Assembly: GCF_016616235.1 (NCBI RefSeq)
Contig: NZ_CP067100.1
Coordinates: 4,089,001-4,153,000 of the forward strand
Reading direction: 5' to 3'
Source of the DNA: Bradyrhizobium diazoefficiens
Lineage (GTDB): Bacteria; Pseudomonadota; Alphaproteobacteria; Rhizobiales; Xanthobacteraceae
DNA: 64,000 nt
The translations under genes were made by a program, and so were the position numbers. Under the pieces are notes generated by a model. The model ran no database searches. It saw only the letters and a program-made list of their open reading frames with translations, and was not told the DNA's origin. Shown here in pieces: positions 61,731 to 64,000 of this stretch. Each line of letters opens with the position of its first letter. The first letter of the stretch is position 1.

Positions 61731-63380
61731 TCAGGCCGAGATCGCCTTCGCCGAGCCCACCTCCTTGCGCAGCAGGAATTTCTGGATCTTGCCGGTGGAC
61801 GTTTTCGGGATCGGTCCGAACACGACGGCCTTCGGCGTCTTGAAGCCGCTCAAATGCGTGCGACAGAAAGCGATGATCTCGGCTTCGGTTGCGCTGGCGC
61901 CGTCCTTCAGCTCGACGAAGGCACACGGCACTTCGCCCCATTTCGGATCGGGCTTGGCGACCACGGCGGCGAACAGTACGGCCGGGTGTTTGTAGAGGAC
62001 GTCCTCGACCTCGACGGACGAAACGTTCTCGCCGCCGGAGATGATGATGTCCTTGGAGCGGTCCTTGATGGTGACGTAGCCGTGCGCATCGAGCACGCCG
62101 AGATCGCCGGTGTGAAACCAGCCGCCCTCGAACGCTTCCTTCGTCGCCTTCTCGTTCTTCAGGTAGCCCTTCATCACGATGTTGCCGCGGAACATGACCT
62201 CGCCGATGGTCTCGCCGTCGCGCGGCACCTCACGCATCGTCTGCGGATCGATCACGGTGACGCTTTCCTCGAGCGGGTAGGGCACGCCCTGGCGTCGCTT
62301 CATGCGGGCGCGTTCGGCGGCGGGAAGCTCGTCCCAGCCGGGTTGCTCGGCGCAGACGGAGGCGGGGCCGTAGACCTCGGTCAAGCCGTACACATGCGTC
62401 AGCTTGATGCCGATGTTCTCGGCGCCTTCCAGCACCGCGACGGGCGGCGCCGCACCTGCGATCAGGCCGACGACGCGGCGGGCGCCCTCGCGCGTCGGCG
62501 CGTCGGGGGCGTTGATCAGGGTGTTGTAGACGATCGGCGCGCCGCACATATGCGTGACGCCGTGGGTCCTGATCAGCTCGAAGATTTTTGTCGGCTCGAC
62601 CTTGCGCAGGCAGACATTGACGCCGGCGGCGGCCGCGATGGTCCAGGGAAAGCACCAGCCGTTGCAGTGGAACATCGGCAGCGTCCAGAGATAGACCGGA
62701 TGCTGGCCGAGATTGCCGGCAAGGATGTTGCTGACCGCGTTGAGATACGCGCCGCGGTGATGCGTGACGACGCCTTTGGGATTGCCCGTCGTGCCCGAGG
62801 TGTAGCTCAGCGCGATCGCGTTCCATTCGTCGCTCGGCCCGATCACCGTGAAGTTCGGATCGCCTTGCGCGACGGCAGCCTCGTACTCGATCTCGCCGAT
62901 GCGCGTTCCCCCCTTGAAGGCGGCATCGTCGACGTCGATCACGAACGGCTTCGGCCCGCTCATCTGCGCCAGCGCGTCGGCGATGATGCCGGAAAATTCG
63001 GGATCGACCAGGATGATGCTGGCGCCGCCATGGTCGAGCTGGAATGCGATCGACGGCGCATCGAGGCGGATGTTGAGCGCGTTGAGCACGGCGCCGGTCA
63101 TCGGCACCGCGAAATGCGCCTCGTTCATCGCCGGAATGTTCGGCAGCATCGCCGCGACGGTGTCGCCGACGCCGACGCCCTTGCCGGCGAGATATGAGGC
63201 AAAGCGCTTGCAGCGCTCGAAGGTCTGCGCCCAGGTGAAGCTGCGGCCCTCATAGACCGTGCTGACGTGATCGGGATAGACCGCGGCGCTGCGCGCGAGG
63301 AAGCTGAGCGGGCTCAGCGGCACGTAGTTGGCGGGGGTCTTGTCGAGGCCGATATCGTACTGGTTCTGCTGCGCACTCAT
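61731..63380 (-). CDS. AMP-dependent acyl-CoA synthetase
   Basis: 549 aa ANL-superfamily ligase. ATP motif SYTSGTTGNPKGV, A5 motif YGLTEVYGP, A7/A8 GWFHTGDLGVLDAHGYVTIK, DRSKDIIISGGENVSSVEVE, and the catalytic lysine near the end (KTSTGKIQKF). Activates a carboxylic acid to its CoA thioester. Closest in character to short/medium-chain and 3-methylmercaptopropionate-type ligases; the acid is not determined. GGAGGG before ATG 63380. Transcribed after, and probably with, the TRAP permease gene. Confidence 0.93.
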   Translation of the reverse strand: MSAQQNQYDIGLDKTPANYVPLSPLSFLARSAAVYPDHVSTVYEGRSFTWAQTFERCKRFASYLAGKGVGVGDTVAAMLPNIPAMNEAHFAVPMTGAVLNALNIRLDAPSIAFQLDHGGASIILVDPEFSGIIADALAQMSGPKPFVIDVDDAAFKGGTRIGEIEYEAAVAQGDPNFTVIGPSDEWNAIALSYTSGTTGNPKGVVTHHRGAYLNAVSNILAGNLGQHPVYLWTLPMFHCNGWCFPWTIAAAAGVNVCLRKVEPTKIFELIRTHGVTHMCGAPIVYNTLINAPDAPTREGARRVVGLIAGAAPPVAVLEGAENIGIKLTHVYGLTEVYGPASVCAEQPGWDELPAAERARMKRRQGVPYPLEESVTVIDPQTMREVPRDGETIGEVMFRGNIVMKGYLKNEKATKEAFEGGWFHTGDLGVLDAHGYVTIKDRSKDIIISGGENVSSVEVEDVLYKHPAVLFAAVVAKPDPKWGEVPCAFVELKDGASATEAEIIAFCRTHLSGFKTPKAVVFGPIPKTSTGKIQKFLLRKEVGSAKAISA

Positions 63381-63402
63381 CGACACCCTCCGCAAAAGCG
63401 TC

Positions 63403-64000
63403 TCAAAGGAATCCGATCGAGATCCAGGGGAAGACCGCGACGATGATCAATCCCACCAGCAACGCCAGCAGATAGCCCCAGATCGGCCTGATGCCTTCGG
63501 CCGGATCGACGCGTCCGATGGCGCAAGCGGCATAATAGCCGACGCCGAAGGGCGGGGCGAACAGGCCGATGCCCATGGCGAGAATGATCACCATGGCATA
63601 GTGCACCTCGTGCACGCCGACGGCGCGGGCGATCGGAAACAAGAGCGGCCCGAACAGCACGATCGCCGGGATGCCCTCCAGCACGCTGCCGAGGATGGTG
63701 AAGGCGAGGATCGAGACGGCGATGAAGGTCGCAGCCCCGCCCGGCAAGCCGGTCATGGCGGATGCCAGCGAGCGCGAGAAGCCGGATTGGGTCAGGCCCC
63801 AGGCCATGCCGGTGGCAGTGCCGATGATCAGCAGGATCGCGCCCGACAGCGCCGCGGTCTCGACTAGCATGGGAAACAGCCGCCGCCAGTCGAAGCGGCG
63901 GTAGACGATAAGGCCGGCGAGGGCGCCATAGACGATGCCGATGGTGGAGACTTCGGTCGCGGTGGCAATGCCCTCGACCACGGCGTAGCGGATCACGAAG
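63403..64000 (-). CDS. TRAP transporter large permease (DctM), 5' end outside window
   Basis: At least 198 codons are open to the right edge. Multiple membrane segments with family blocks ATEVSTIGIVYGALAGL, LEGIPAIVLFGPLLFPIA and GIGLFAPPFGVGYYAACAIG. DctM is the main membrane subunit of sodium-driven tripartite carboxylate transporters; full proteins are about 425 aa, so roughly half is missing. The neighbouring acyl-CoA ligase suggests the imported acid is activated to a CoA ester. Confidence 0.93.
   Translation of the reverse strand, partial: FVIRYAVVEGIATATEVSTIGIVYGALAGLIVYRRFDWRRLFPMLVETAALSGAILLIIGTATGMAWGLTQSGFSRSLASAMTGLPGGAATFIAVSILAFTILGSVLEGIPAIVLFGPLLFPIARAVGVHEVHYAMVIILAMGIGLFAPPFGVGYYAACAIGRVDPAEGIRPIWGYLLALLVGLIIVAVFPWISIGFL

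Noticed and set aside
61635..63197. 520-codon plus-strand open frame
   Set aside because: Antisense to the acyl-CoA synthetase.

Overview
The window is high-GC chromosome of an alphaproteobacterium, most likely Bradyrhizobium or a close Nitrobacteraceae relative. The evidence is a CDP-choline type phosphatidylcholine synthase, the nasT-nasS-nirA nitrate module, IalB, DUF1236, DUF1476 and GrlR-like proteins, the order dacF-tmk-holB-metG-tatD-MBL, and several dispersed palindromic repeats of the kind scattered through that group. There is no rRNA, CRISPR array, integrase or complete insertion sequence. One tRNA, Ser(UGA), is present. The assignment rests on recognition of protein families; no search was run.

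Layout. 0-8 kb: a truncated YejA-like peptide-binding protein, IalB, hspQ, an AEC carrier, a ubiquinone-type hydroxylase, pcs overlapping a TerC gene, and a quinone reductase. 8-10.7 kb: an argD-like aminotransferase preceded by an unannotated 30-residue arginine-rich leader ORF and an intrinsic terminator, which together look like an attenuator; then a two-domain protein of unknown function. 10.8-17.8 kb: rimO divergent from nasT-nasS, followed by nirA and an Fe-S/FAD electron-transfer protein behind a sigma54-like promoter and an ANTAR-type hairpin. 18-26.5 kb: 5-oxoprolinase pxpB-pxpC-pxpA, RraA-like and cupin proteins, secreted small proteins, a cyclohexadienyl-dehydratase-like secreted protein and DUF1993. 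26.6-32.1 kb: a sugar-type ABC transporter operon ending in a 2-hydroxyacid dehydrogenase, with a 25-bp palindrome upstream. 32.5-41.5 kb: an LTxxQ-type secreted protein, a receiver, glk, pncA, a PhaC-like hydrolase, nadE, GrlR-like and DUF1236 genes. 42-44.5 kb: ilvD and a small secreted protein.

44.6-50.9 kb, just after tRNA-Ser, is different: gene-poor, with AT-rich intergenic stretches, short genes, decayed fragments (a LysE tail, a frameshifted ORF, a duplicated gene front) and two paralogous small proteins with a nearly identical twin-arginine-like N-terminus and unrelated tails. 51-60 kb returns to a conserved housekeeping block: rlpA, an epoxide-hydrolase-like gene (opposite strand), dacF, tmk, holB, metG, tatD, MBL hydrolase. 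MetG carries a 147-residue lysine/alanine-rich N-terminal extension. 60-64 kb: an autotransporter-type beta-barrel protein, an acyl-CoA synthetase and a truncated TRAP large permease.

The most unusual signals are the arginine-rich leader/terminator before argD (9365-9523), the histone-like extension on MetG (56366-56806), the paired Tat-like small proteins with variable tails (45020-45220, 47570-47797), and the nas leader (14193-14278).
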